Shown here: positions 29,708 to 40,478 of the stretch, piece by piece
How the letters are laid out: each line of letters starts with the position of its first letter
Numbering within the stretch: the stretch's first letter is position 1
Notes under the pieces: generated by a model
Databases searched by the model: none
Seen by the model: the letters and a program-made list of their open reading frames with translations, nothing else
Told to the model about the DNA's origin: nothing
Translations under genes and position numbers: made by a program
Assembly: GCA_001579985.1 (NCBI GenBank)
Contig: LRSR01013313.1
Location: forward strand, 1-40,512
DNA from: Hypsibius dujardini
Taxonomy: Eukaryota > Tardigrada > Eutardigrada > Parachela > Hypsibiidae
Direction of reading: 5' to 3'
DNA: 40,512 bases

Positions 29708-31247
29708 GATGACCACTTTTTATACTAGAAATAATAATAATCAACAGTCCGCATTTCAAATCGTGCGTTCTGCAAACAACGGTAGGCGTAACCGTAATTT
29801 ATGATTGGCTTGTCTGCAGGCCACCACCAATCATACAGCATGATACCGCCCCTATTCAAGTAATAAACCAACCAAACAGGAGGTCCCACCTCCCGTTCCT
29901 CAGCAAAATAACACTTTTCTATTTCGATCTTACCGAAAAAAATTCGCCGCCAGCAAAAATTGATTCCCCCAGCCTGGGTTGATATGTTGACTTTTATCCG
30001 ACGGTTGCCGTGAAATGTGGGCTTGATTTGGACATCTTGATGGAGTGGTGAGGAGTGTATGTGGAAGAGAAAAATGCTGATGCGCAAAGATTGGCGTGTG
30101 TGTGCTCGGTATTTGGATAAAGAAAAAAGTCAATCAAAAAAGATTGCTCCCAGGCACATCTCTTGAGCGGAGAGAAAAAAGGACGCCAAAGCAAATGGTA
30201 AACTGATCTAAAGTGAGATCTCCATTCCTTCCCAGCTGTGCAAATGCGAATCTGGCGGCACCAACGCCAACTTGTTTGCAGTTTGCGATTGGCCAATGAG
30301 AAGAAAGAGCAACCATGGCTTCAAGCCAATCGGACGCCGAGAACACCTTTTAGGGCGTGGTAAGCTGTCACCCCGCCCACGTCAATTATCGAGTCAATAA
30401 TCAACCGATCGATCAGTCAATATTCAATCACACGGGGTAGAGTTTAATTTGGCAGCGGGCGGGAAGAAAATGTGTGATTCCGTAAAACTATTCCTTGTCA
30501 AACGTAAATTTAATCGATCTCTTTTGTAACAAAGCAAGATGATCGAATCCGGAGAGAGAGAAAATCTAGTTTTACTCAAGTTCAGTCACGTTGAGCAGTT
30601 TTCAATCAATCAATGTACTAGTTTGAAAGAACACAGAAAAGAGTATGAGGGAAGGGTTCCGGCAGGGGGCGCTCTGTCGCAAATTAATCGAAAACAGAAC
30701 AGTCACTCCATAGTCAGCGACCTCTATATTGAACCTTATCGATTATTCTCTGTCATTTAGGATCTTGGTAATAGCCAAAACCTGTCTAGAAGATCGGACT
30801 CCAGGGTGGCCAGAAAAAACGTCGGAACTAGAACATAGATGGCGCTCATAATTATCGGGTTATGTAGCGTTACTATTTAAATACTGGCTGGACGCTGAAC
30901 AGTCACTACATGACATGTGTCTGCACTCGCCTCGTTAGGTTTATTTCCAGAAAGAAACATGGGAAGCAGATGTACCCAGAGAAGGACGCAAAAGCATTCA
31001 GGAGTGCTATTTCCAAATAAAGTGCTGCGGTACAGTCTCAGATGCTCCAAAAAAGGTTCATACTCCACTTTGGTAAATGCGTATGCAGTTGGTACTACCA
31101 GAACACTCTCAGCGCCGGATGTACTTACTAATAACGAAGTACAAACACATCGTCCGCTTCGCTTCAATAAACGCCGAATGTAAAATTAAGCCGCACTATG
31201 CGAACGAATAACGCAACAACAGTCATCATCGAGATCCTTTCAGCTTG
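29708..31247. other. Intergenic region between LSM2 and coiled-coil gene
   Basis: 1.5 kb upstream of the coiled-coil gene and downstream of LSM2, both on the minus strand. Candidate promoter DNA for the coiled-coil gene. No recognised exon, RNA gene or repeat apart from short GATCAATCA runs near 30400. Confidence 0.65.
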
Positions 31248-31982
31248 TCAAGAGGCCGGCACGACAGCTCGTTCCCCGCCACCACCACCGTGTCCGCCCT
31301 TCTGTTGCTGGGATTTGGCTTGAGACGCTTGCACCTTGGCCGATGCCTGAGAACGAAACACTTAATGATCATCCCGCAAAGCAGGCATACGGCCACGGAA
31401 GCCCTCAACAGATCAATCAATCAATCAATCAATCAATCAACCGATCGATCAATCAATCAATCGATCGATCAATAACTTACCTTTGCCTGTGCGGCATCAC
31501 GGCGGCTTGCGTCTTGCAGTAGCTCCACATCCACTTCATCCGCCGGAAGGTGCACGTACCTGAAACACATGGAATTGATTAATTCACGACACCATACAAG
31601 CTTTCATAGAGAAACATGAATGAATTGCCAATCATCATCGCTGGATGGGAAAAGCGCAGTGACTGCATACAGTTGAGAGTATGATTGATTGATTGAATGG
31701 CGCATCATTAGGGTTTAGTCGTAGATTGCTTGATATGACAGTAAAAAATAACTCGTCGATGCTATTTCCGTTTTCGTACCGAATAACCGAGCCGCGGATG
31801 AAGATATTCCTCACTGCCAGCATATGCGGGAACTTCTCGGCGTCCGTCACCTCGACGTTCAGCAGTTTCATATTGAGATACTGATCCACAGAGTCGAGGG
31901 TTCCCAGCAGGCTCATGTCATTCTTCAGCTCAACCACAATTTCTTTCCCAATTAGCGATTTGAAGAAGGAATAAAAAAGCAT
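31248..31982 (-). CDS. LSM2: U6 snRNA-associated Sm-like protein LSm2
   Basis: Three minus-strand exons, 31982-31780, 31559-31481, 31346-31248, give 126 residues. The Sm fold is unmistakable: MLFYSFFKSLIGKEIVVELK, NDMSLLGTLDSVDQYLNMKL (Sm1) and FIRGSVIRYVHLPADEVDVE (Sm2). LSm2 is a subunit of the LSm2-8 ring that binds the 3' oligo-U of U6 snRNA in the nucleus and of the LSm1-7 mRNA decay ring in the cytoplasm. The last exon adds about 32 residues beyond the usual ~95: an Ala/Lys/Gln stretch, then a glycine run (QKGGHGGGGGERA). The start is the ATG beginning the conserved MLFYSFF. It is divergent from the gene at 32591 with about 600 bp between starts. Confidence 0.95.
31408..31474. repeat. 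CAAT/GATC array in LSM2 intron 2
   Basis: Tandem ATCAATCA and GATCGATC units next to the donor. Confidence 0.95.
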
Positions 31983-32590
31983 TTTCCAGATGGTCAGTCC
32001 AGATGGTCGGTGGTCACAGTCAGGAAGGATTGCCAACAGGACGAAGTAACTCCGTAAAGCAGAAGCTGCAAAATAAAAATAAAAATTACCCAGTTTCGAC
32101 AACAATGATCTGAAACAACACAGATAATGCAGTGTAATTGCTAGTTTCGTTTCAATGACATTAACTCGATGCTCTGAAAAGCGTCCTAATAACGCACTTC
32201 AAACAGTAGGCAATGTTGGAACTGCGTGCAAGCCTTTCCGGAGAGTACTAAACAGGATGAATAATGATCATAGAATTTGTAAGAACGCTCGAAGAGCAGT
32301 TGGAATAGCAAAAGAACCGGGGAAATCTAAAATCTGCTTACATTTTAAGTTGAGGTAAACCAAAACAGCCCATCAAACCAATCAAAGATAATTAAACCAA
32401 CGAACGCTACACAAAAGACTAGAACATGCAATACTAAACCATTGAACGGTTAATAGAAATTCGAACGATTGGAAATAAAACAGAACTGCTATAATATGAT
32501 CGTTTTTCAACTTTTTAGAATTCTTTTCGCATTTTTTTCTGCCTCTATCTCTCTGATCCCATATATCTCGCCTTTCACTTTGCCATAAAA
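31983..32590. promoter_or_regulatory. Divergent promoter region between LSM2 and the gene at 32591
   Basis: 608 bp between two start codons on opposite strands, with no coding sequence visible. A polypyrimidine stretch (about 32505-32580) precedes the plus-strand start. Specific factor sites cannot be assigned from sequence alone. Confidence 0.45.
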
Positions 32591-35489
32591 ATGCCACCCA
32601 AAAGTCGCGGAAAGGATGCGTCCACCAGCAGTGCCAAAACCCGAGTCAGTCCCAAGCGAGCACCGAGCCCCCGGAAGTACACAGAAGCGATGGAGGACCA
32701 TGAAATTGAGCTGGAGTCGTTGTTCCAGCTAAATTTAGATGCCGCCTCGGGCGAATTGTGAGTCTTCCCCTTGTCCGTGGCCAGCAAATATGCTCCGTAC
32801 TGAGAACAGTTTCACTTTAGGAAATAATTGTTGCGGGCTTCCGTTGATCGCTTGATTGGATGATCTGCTGTTGTATTACTGTAATTAGCTTTTGGGTGTT
32901 TGATTAATGTGTTTGCTGTTTGGGAAATTTGGCCATTGTTTTGATCAGCAGTCCAAGGATTGATTGATCGATTGAGTGGCTGGCATTAGCTTGTATTTGG
33001 GTGTTTGATTGATGTGTTTGCTGTTTGGGAAATTTGGCCATTGTTTTGATCAGCAGTCCAACGGTTGATTGATCGATTGAGTGGCTGTCATTTTGTTTTT
33101 TTTCCTATTATGGTTTGCGACTTTGCCATCAATGCCAGAGCGTTGCGTTGTGAACCCTGATTTCGAATATATTTCTCATGCTCTTTAATTTTGCAGGCCT
33201 TCTCAACAACTGTCGGAAAATCATCTGATTTCAGTGAAGACGTCTTCAGAAGCGATTACATCATCACTCGATGCGTCCGTCAACAATGTGCCTGATCAGC
33301 CTCTCAAGCTGCCCATGGTGCCGGAATTATGTGAGACATCTTCAGTATACGGATGAGAAATTCTTAATTCTCATGTAAACTCTGTTTCTGTGGTCGCAGT
33401 ACGGAAACCAAAACGTCCTCCACAAAAAGCTCCTGCCAGAAGTGCTCCTCCCCGTATTGACCGTGTCGCTTCTTTCTCTGCTCAAGACGATGATGTATGT
33501 GCTGATTTTACTTGCTGTGGTAGATGTCATTGGGGTGTGCTAATGAAAATTGGGAGCATTACTCCCAACAAGGATGGCTTTCATTAAGTGATCACTTACA
33601 GCTTTAGATAGATTGATTGATCGATTGATTGACTGATTGATTGATTGATCGATTGATCGACTGATTGATTGATTGATCGATTGATTGATTGACTGATTGA
33701 TTGATTGCTAGATTGATTGATTGCTAGATCGATTGGTGAATTGATTGATGGATTGATTGATTGACTCATTGATTGACTCATTGATTAATTGATTGATGTA
33801 TGATGAATTGCAGTAGTGCGGACCCGGTCGCTGGATTGATCGATTGGTTGCCATACATTGCCATATTTAAACAGCAGATATTAGGACATGCTTAAGGGGT
33901 TTATTTTACTGTTACGTTCGTACTTATTAGCCTGATCCTTACCATTTTTCAGGTGGTACAAAAAGAAGCCCAAGCCCCACCCGTTCTACGTCGAGTCGAT
34001 CGCTATGATGACCAGGATGCGGTTGACGCATTAGTTCGTGGATTTCAGGTTCGTCTGCAATTTCGGATCTTTGATTCTCTAATTGGAATTTTTTGTTGCA
34101 CACAATTAATTGCGCCGTGTTTTCGCTGTAGCCGTTTCTATCGAACGATGGTAGCCATGCCGATTTTGCTTTCCCCCTTGCCCTGCCAGTTCCGGTCGTG
34201 GGAGTGGCCGAACATTCCGCTCTCAAAGGATTTCGTGACCAGATGACGGAACGCCAGCAGGAGTGCGAGGTGCCGTTGCCGGAGAGCGATGATCTCCATC
34301 GGTTTTTCATGGAACTACGAGGTAAAACTGTGTTCGCACACCCTGCAGATCAAAGCGTGCAACAATCACGGACAGACATAAACGAAAACACGCAATCTGT
34401 CGATGAACTATGCAGACAGACATACAGCCCCGGACAGACTGAAGAATAGTGCACAGTTTTCCAATGAGTTAGACAAGCAGACAAAGGTACAGTCATTGAT
34501 TGATCGATTGATTGATTGATTGATTGATGAATTGCCCATTGTTAGAACAAGTATGTTAATGAAATAGGTAGGCAGGCATGCAGTCACGGACAGACAGGCA
34601 TGCAGTCACGGACAGACAGGCATGCAGTCACGGACAGACATGAAGCAATAGACAGTTTGTAGATGAAGACAGACGCTGAACAGCCTGGAGATACTAAATT
34701 TGAATCTGGGTTTTCTATCCATATGTAGATGGTCAAGGCATCCATATACAGCTGCCAACACTAGCTTTCCCTGTGCAGCCGAAGGACTCGAGGACTGACG
34801 GTCAATTCGTTCTCGTTGGGCATCTCGGAGAAAACCCACAGACAGGAAAAACGGAAGTGGTAACTAGTAACAACAACCGCCGGCTACACATCGACATTTC
34901 ACAGCAAAATGTCCCATCTCTCATGGCGGTAAGTCTTGATGGGCGAAAATCTCGAGCATTAGATAGAAATAAAGTCTCAACCCACTTTTTCACTCCCGGC
35001 CGCAGGAAGTATTTAACTTTCATCATACAAAAGATGAAGCGGACACCGGTACGGTCACCATGCAGGCGGTCGACATGGTTGCCTCGTTGGCAGGAAGTCT
35101 CAACTTCAAGGACAGCTCATTTGATCGTACGCATTTTTTGCATCTGCCAATATTTCTTCAAGAAAGAGATCTCTTGAGACACCTTTTTTTCTGCAGCTGC
35201 TGCACTGAGCATTCGCAGGAATAATGTACTGGATAAAGTTGAAAGTGAGCGGAGGAAGATTCTCGACTTGAAAGCCGAACGAAAAAGGAAACTAGAAGCG
35301 CCCCCTGCAGCGCCCCTTGCAGCATCGCTGGATCCTGCAGCCATGGGCACGACGGTTTCGCAACACGACGCGGCCACCGCTGAGCCGAGTTTCAAACGGC
35401 AGAAGAGAAAGCTGCCCATCAAACCAGCTCCGGCTGTGGTGGAACATTCAACTGCTCCTCCCAAAGGGACAAATTTGTCAGTCAAATGA
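32591..35489 (+). CDS. Basic nuclear-type protein, possibly RNA polymerase III subunit RPC4 (POLR3D)-like
   Basis: Eight exons in phase: 32591-32757, 33197-33330, 33400-33494, 33953-34048, 34132-34321, 34729-34928, 35006-35126, 35197-35489; 431 residues. The N-terminus is Lys/Arg/Pro/Ser-rich (PPKSRGKDASTSSAKTRVSP; LRKPKRPPQKAPARSAPPR). The middle has FFMELRDGQGIHIQLPTLAF, then a strand-rich segment VLVGHLGENPQTGKTEVV, RRLHIDISQQNVPSLMAEVF, GTVTMQAVDMVASLAGSLNF. The C-terminus is a charged helix (DKVESERRKILDLKAERKRK) and a basic tail with FKRQKRKLPIK, probably a nuclear localisation signal. The order basic N-terminus, QLP motif, then G..G....GK..L.I..... repeats, and the length (RPC4 about 400) recall RPC4, but RPC4 normally ends at the strand-rich part, so this is only a guess. 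AATAAA at 35650. Confidence 0.7.
32885..33092. repeat. 105-bp direct duplication in intron 1
   Basis: Two adjacent copies sharing GTGTTTGCTGTTTGGGAAAT and GATCAGCAGTCCAA, 105 bp apart, nearly identical. Confidence 0.92.
33605..33800. repeat. GATT array in intron 3 of the gene at 32591
   Basis: Tandem GATTGATT/GATC/GACT units. Confidence 0.95.
34565..34640. repeat. GGCATGCAGTCACGGACAGACA repeats
   Basis: About three 22-bp copies in intron 5 of the gene at 32591, next to shorter GATT repeats at 34495-34530. Confidence 0.9.
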
Positions 35490-35649
35490 TCGGAAAGAGA
35501 ACTCTGCCGATAAGAATTATCCATAAATTCACCTTGCTTGTGTTTCAAGTTGTCGATCTCAAACCCGGACTGATGATTTTGTAGAGCCTGGGTACGTTGT
35601 AATACCGAATCTGTCGCTCAACCTTTGATATAATATGATGAAAGAATAG

Positions 35650-35655
35650 AATAAA
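35650..35655 (+). promoter_or_regulatory. Polyadenylation signal
   Basis: AATAAA 160 nt past the stop at 35489. Confidence 0.45.
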
Positions 35656-35689
35656 CTTGAATTCATGACAAAAGAACGATGTCTTTGGT

Positions 35690-36350
35690 GTGACACGATC
35701 ACATTAAGAGTGGCACATGGTCAATCAATCAATCGATGCAGTTTAAAAGCATCTCAACCCTTAACCGGCAGGAACAAAAATCGTTCCCATCGGCGGTGTT
35801 GACACGATCACATTAAGAGTGGCACATGGTCAATCAATCAATCGATGCAGTTTAAAAGCATCCCAACCCTTAACCGGCAGGAACAAAAATCGTTCCTATC
35901 GGCGGTGTCATTCGTTAATCAATCAATCGATGACTTGATGTAGATGAAAAGCGTTTCAGCCCTTAACCAGTAGGAACAAAAGCCTTAACCGGCAGGAACA
36001 AAAATCGTTCCCATCGGCGGTGTCATTCGTCAATCAACCAATCGATGACTCGATGTACATTAAAGCTTCTCAGCCCTTAACCAGTAGGAACAAAAGCCTT
36101 AACCGGCAGGAACAAAAATCGTTCCCATCGGCGGTGTCAGATGTTAATCAATCAATCGATGAGTAGGTGTACATTAAAACGTTTCAGCCCTAACCAGTAG
36201 GAACAAAAGCCTTAACCGGCAGGAACAAAAATCGTTCCCATCGGCGGTGTCAGATGTTAATCAATCAATCGATGAGTAGGTGTACATTAAAAGCTTAACC
36301 AGCAGGAACACAAGCCGTTCCCATCAGTGGTATTATTGTGTTAATCAGTC
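35690..36350. repeat. 109-115-bp satellite, about five copies, inverted relative of the 15.4-kb array
   Basis: Units with CCGGCAGGAACAAAAATCG and AATCAATCGATGA; the TCGTTCCC landmark is at 35781, 35890, 36005, 36119 and 36232. The reverse complement (TTTTGTTCCT..CTGGTTAA, CATCGATTGGTTGATTGA) matches the array at 15391-15905. Confidence 0.92.
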
Positions 36351-36458
36351 AATCGACACAGATTAAAGCTTCTCTATTTAGGCTGCGATATTCGGCTTTC
36401 AAGGTGTTATGACTTTTTAACCTCACCGTTTGTAGACGTTTCCCTTTTGACCATCAAG

Positions 36459-37315
36459 ATGCTACAGCTATTTCGGAATTATTTCCGATTTACCCAGCAA
36501 TGCACTGCGAGATACGTCTCGTCAAAAGTTGGTGTAACAGCGATACTTACTACTGTGCTTACTACTGTGCTTACTAATGTGCTTACTAATGTGCTTACTA
36601 CTGTGCTTACTACTGTGCTACTTACTACTGTGCTTGCTACTGTGCCTACTACTGTGCTTACTACTGTGCTTACTACTGTGCTTTGGTGCTCAATGTCTTG
36701 CCCGCCCGGGAGAAACTCCTCGTTATCGGTTTTTCGCATATGTTAAAACTTCCTATTCGCAGGTCATCCCAACAAAATCTAGCAGCACTTTCTACTTTCG
36801 AGACGCTAATACGGAGGGACCATCTAAGAATTATATCTTACTGGTATGCACATCAGATCAGCTGCTGGTATCACACGTGGCTATATTACAGCGCGATCTG
36901 AGATAAGCGATTCATCTCGGTCCGTGTGTAGAGCTATGGGAGATCGGGCTTAATGGCTTAAATAGGATAGCTATATTATGGTCAGACGTACAACCGAAGT
37001 TTATACTCGACTGTTGTATTGAAGCACTTGATTGATTGGTTGATTGATTGAAGCAGTTGATTGATTGTTCGTTTGTTCATGTAATCTTTAGGTAGTCCCG
37101 CTTGCCACTTTTTGCCTTGGAACATGGCAACTTTATCGGCTACAGTGGAAGTTGGGTCTGATCGAGGAAAGAACAACAAGAATGAGGGTGTCTCCGTTAT
37201 CCATGGAAGATTTACCTGACGAGTAAGTCTGGTCAATTTTTAGCCGGATACGATTTCACTGTTGTCATTTGAATGAATGATTGATTGATTGATTGATTGA
37301 TAAATTGATTGATTC

Positions 37316-37357
<42 letters not shown>

Positions 37358-38426
37358 AAACGTATAATTGCCTCACTCTGTTGTCTTAAAAATTATCCTT
37401 CGTACTTAGTACTAACTACTAATTACTAAATAACTTCAAATATACCGGCGGAGTTAATTTAAGGGAAAATGTTTTTTATTTAAAAGAAAATTCACATGTT
37501 CAGCATTCAGTCGATTTTAAATCATGAAATTTATTTTTATTCAAAGTAAAAACCGATTTTTGAGCAATTAAAAAAACATCTCTTAAATACACTTAAACAA
37601 CACGGAATTGAGTGCTAGAGATCATGAATAATAAATGATTACTGCATCTTTCGAAATAGAGAGACAATTCTGTTGAAAGGTTCCATTGATAATTCATTAG
37701 TTCTGTCCGGTTGTTCGATTGAACTGGCATTTATTATTGTTATTATTAGTGCTTGGGTTTTCGATATTTCCAGTTTAGACAAAATTCGTGAAATGGAATA
37801 CCGACTCGTTAAACTCACCGGTGTGTACGATCACAACCGGGAAATCTACATTGCCCCGCGGAGTCCCGTCACTTCGGCGCATGGTTCCGGCGGCGGACTG
37901 GTCTCCAACACTTCCACACATGGCGCGCATGTCATCACGCCCTTCAAAGTTTCTGACTCCGAGTATGAATAAATAAGCCTCTTTAAGTGCTCCCGGTCTG
38001 GTTACTTCACGTGTTTTTACTGCTGTCTGTCTCGCAGTACGACCATCTTGGTGGATCGCGGATGGGTGCCGAAGCGGCTGACCAATCCTCAGACGCGGCT
38101 TCAAGCCCAACTTCCCGGAGAGGTGACGGTGACGGGGGTACTTCGAAATTCAGAGACACGGAATGCCTTCTCGCCGGACAATGTGCTCGACTCTAAAATC
38201 TTCCAAGTTCGTGATATTGAGGCGATGGCCAACTTCTTGAAGACCGCACCAGTATATTTGGATGCCACTTCAGGTGTGTGTTTGTTTTCACTTCTGACGA
38301 ACTCTCTATAGGCGTGCCTCTATGGATGTATCTCTATCCGACTGACGACCTATCCGATCCACATGTCTGTCTGTCTGTTTGCCTATCTATCTGTCTGCCT
38401 GCCTATCTGTCTGCCGGCCTGCTTGC

Positions 38427-38478
<52 letters not shown>

Positions 38479-38735
38479 TTGTCTGTCTGCCTGTCTGTCT
38501 GCCTGTCTGTCTGTCTGCCTGTTTGTCTGTCGGCCTATTTGTCCGTCTGTCTGTCTGTCTGACTGGATTATAACTCTTTTCAGAAAACGATATCCCGGGC
38601 GGACCAATAGGCGGTCAAACTATTGTCCACCTCCGGAACGAACATTTCAACTACGCCCTGACCTGGTACTCGCTGTCTGCTTTGAGTGCTCTTTTATGGT
38701 ATTTTAAATATGTTAAGCGCCGTTCTTTCAAATAG
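36459..38735 (+). CDS. SURF1: Surfeit locus protein 1, cytochrome c oxidase assembly factor
   Basis: Six exons in phase: 36459-36527, 36763-36843, 37092-37222, 37774-37962, 38038-38273, 38584-38735; 285 residues (human 300). Residues 1-25 are basic and Arg/Phe-rich without acids (MLQLFRNYFRFTQQCTARYV), a good mitochondrial presequence. The first membrane helix carries the family motif LATFCLGTWQLYRLQWK (residues about 54-70). Then come EYRLVKLTGVYDHNREIYI, GAHVITPF, TILVDRGWVPKRLTNPQTR and GGPIGGQT, and the second helix TWYSLSALSALLWYF near the C-terminus. SURF1 sits in the inner mitochondrial membrane and helps early assembly of complex IV. The start at 36459 is the only ATG giving a presequence. 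Introns hold a 12-bp CTTACTACTGTG array (1) and CTGT/GATT arrays (3, 5). Confidence 0.95.
36545..36682. repeat. 12-bp CTTACTACTGTG array in SURF1 intron 1
   Basis: About eleven units with minor variants. Confidence 0.95.
37270..37360. repeat. GATT array in SURF1 intron 3
   Basis: Tandem GATT units; the rest of the 551-bp intron is AT-rich with nothing else recognised. Confidence 0.95.
38363..38565. repeat. CTGT array in SURF1 intron 5
   Basis: Tandem CTGT, CTGC and CTAT variants. Confidence 0.95.
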
Positions 38736-39217
38736 TATATTAAAAGCCAGGTAGTATCTTGTTCTTACATTGTAACCGTTATGGCCGATTGAGTTTTACA
38801 CCATTTACGTTGTGTCTCGTTTACTATCCTGTCGTTGTGGATATACTGATAAGGCTGAAACACACACTCGAGATGATGAGGACAGAGACGGACAGACGTG
38901 ATTGTGCAGTTAAATATCCGATTACCGGTTGGGATGAGTTTTTGTTGCCTCTAACCTAGTGTCCGTCGCTCAACCATATGCTGAGTATGGGGAAAAGGTG
39001 CAGAAAAACAGCTTGGTTTATTGGCACTGGGGATTTATATTTCACACGGAAGCATCTTTGTCCCGGTAGAGCAGTAACAAAAAACAACATCGAAGTCGGT
39101 ATGGAAGGGCCATTGCAACTGCTGTGGCCCTCAACGAAAAATATCCTCGCGTTACCCGTCATTTCTTACTTGTAAAGGTTTTCGTCACATTATCCCTCAA
39201 AATCATATCACACCACC
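38736..39217. other. Spacer between SURF1 and the Slo channel
   Basis: Same-strand intergenic region of 482 bp, containing the SURF1 3' flank and channel promoter or 5' UTR. No exon or repeat recognised. Confidence 0.7.
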
Positions 39218-40378
39218 ATGGACACTGGCTCAGTTCCCATCCGAGACGCTGCTGTTACTCGTATGCCGTACAATCCAAATGTGTCTGTCGCGTAAGTTAA
39301 AATTTTCACATATTTAAGAAAACAATCGACGTCCTAGTGAATGAACGGGTAAACAAGCGACAGACAAAGGTAGGCTGACAGGCAGACAAACAGGCAGATA
39401 AACAGAGAGACAGACAGATAAAAAAACAGACAGACAGACATACAGACAAACATACAGAAAGACAAACAGAAACAGACAGACAGACAGACAGATAGACAAA
39501 CAGACAGACAGACAAGTGGAAAGGGCTGAGGGATAAGCAGATCGACAGTAATATTCCAGTATATTGATTTCACGTTCCCTATTATTAGGCTTCCTGCGCC
39601 TTGCTACATGGTCGGAGAGGTCGAACTGGTCTACGTCTATTTCGGAGCCGGCTTCGTGCTCCCTATTCTGGCGCTACTTTATGTTCAGTTTTCGTGGTTC
39701 AAGCGATTTCTATTTCGGAAGCTTATGCAGCACAACTTAATGTGCGGATGGTCCGTTCCAGTTGGGGAGAACTCCGTCATGGATGAGCGAGAAGCTGGTT
39801 TGAAACGGTCAGGAGCCGAGCGAGTTCGGCTTATTCGGGAAGCCAAGGCCAGACAATCCAAATGTGTGGTATTGCTCACGCAAGCGGCCTCCTCACAAGG
39901 ATTGCTTGGTCAGATACTGGTGAGAACAGCGAAGTTCCCCGTTGAGTTTGCGTGTCAACTCGAATGTTTCCATATATTGCAGATGGCTATTGCTATTGTA
40001 TGCAGCGGGACATCCTTCGCCATTTACCTGTCGACAGTGACTTGGTAAGCACGATATTGATCAGATATCTGACGGTGAATCTCGAATTAATTGATCGCTT
40101 TCTAGGCCAATTAAGAGCGTTGAGTTCTGCGGGACACTGCCCAATATCTATCAGCCCGTTGATTTTACGATTAACGCCTACCTCTTACTGTATTTCATCA
40201 TCAGGGTAAGTACTTAAGATCGATGACCAACATCTGTTCAGATGATGTATTGTGTTATTACAGCTATTGGGAAACGAAAAGAAGGTAGACATAGTGCTGC
40301 GCTCAATGCATTCAATTGTGGACTACTTTACAATACCGGGAGTCATTTTGAGCGTCATACTAAACCGGTACTTTGTCG
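39218..40378 (+). CDS. slo: Slo-family (BK-type) potassium channel alpha subunit, N-terminal part; 3' partial
   Basis: Five exons in phase, 39218-39291, 39589-39919, 39983-40044, 40106-40205, 40264-40378, encode the first 227 residues; the gene runs off the window after a phase-1 donor. The ATG has a strong context (CACCACCATGG). Membrane segments in order: an N-terminal S0-like helix (YVYFGAGFVLPILALLYV, about 40-58), a cytosolic linker, S1 (AIAIVCSGTSFAIYLSTV), S2 (FTINAYLLLYFIIRLL) and the signature MHSIVDYFTIPGVILSVILN that precedes the S4 sensor in Slo channels. Slo channels are plasma-membrane K+ channels gated by voltage and intracellular Ca2+; the pore and Ca-sensing domains would lie to the right. 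The sequence differs from typical Slo1 in several otherwise strict positions (TIPG instead of TIPP or TVPP), so a diverged paralogue is possible. Confidence 0.82.
39360..39515. repeat. CAGA array in channel intron 1
   Basis: Tandem CAGA/CAAA variants. Confidence 0.95.
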
Positions 40379-40400
40379 GTAAGGTTCCCACTGAGACTTA

Positions 40401-40478
40401 TCTGTCTGTTTGTTTGTTTGTCTGTCTGTAACTCCTCTATCTGTCTGTCTGTCTGTCTGTCTGTCTGTAACTCCTCTA

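Larger units (their letters stand above)
35490..36458. other. Spacer between the gene at 32591 and SURF1
   Basis: Holds the 3' flank with AATAAA at 35650-35655, the 109-115-bp satellite, and a short SURF1 upstream region (36351-36458). No further gene. Confidence 0.8.

Noticed and set aside
30877-31167. 96-residue minus-strand open frame downstream of LSM2
   Set aside because: No family resemblance, no splice partners and no start context that stands out.
38279-38565. Read-through of SURF1 exon 5 into the CTGT array
   Set aside because: A GT donor at 38274 joins in phase to 38584 and restores the conserved GGPIGGQT end.
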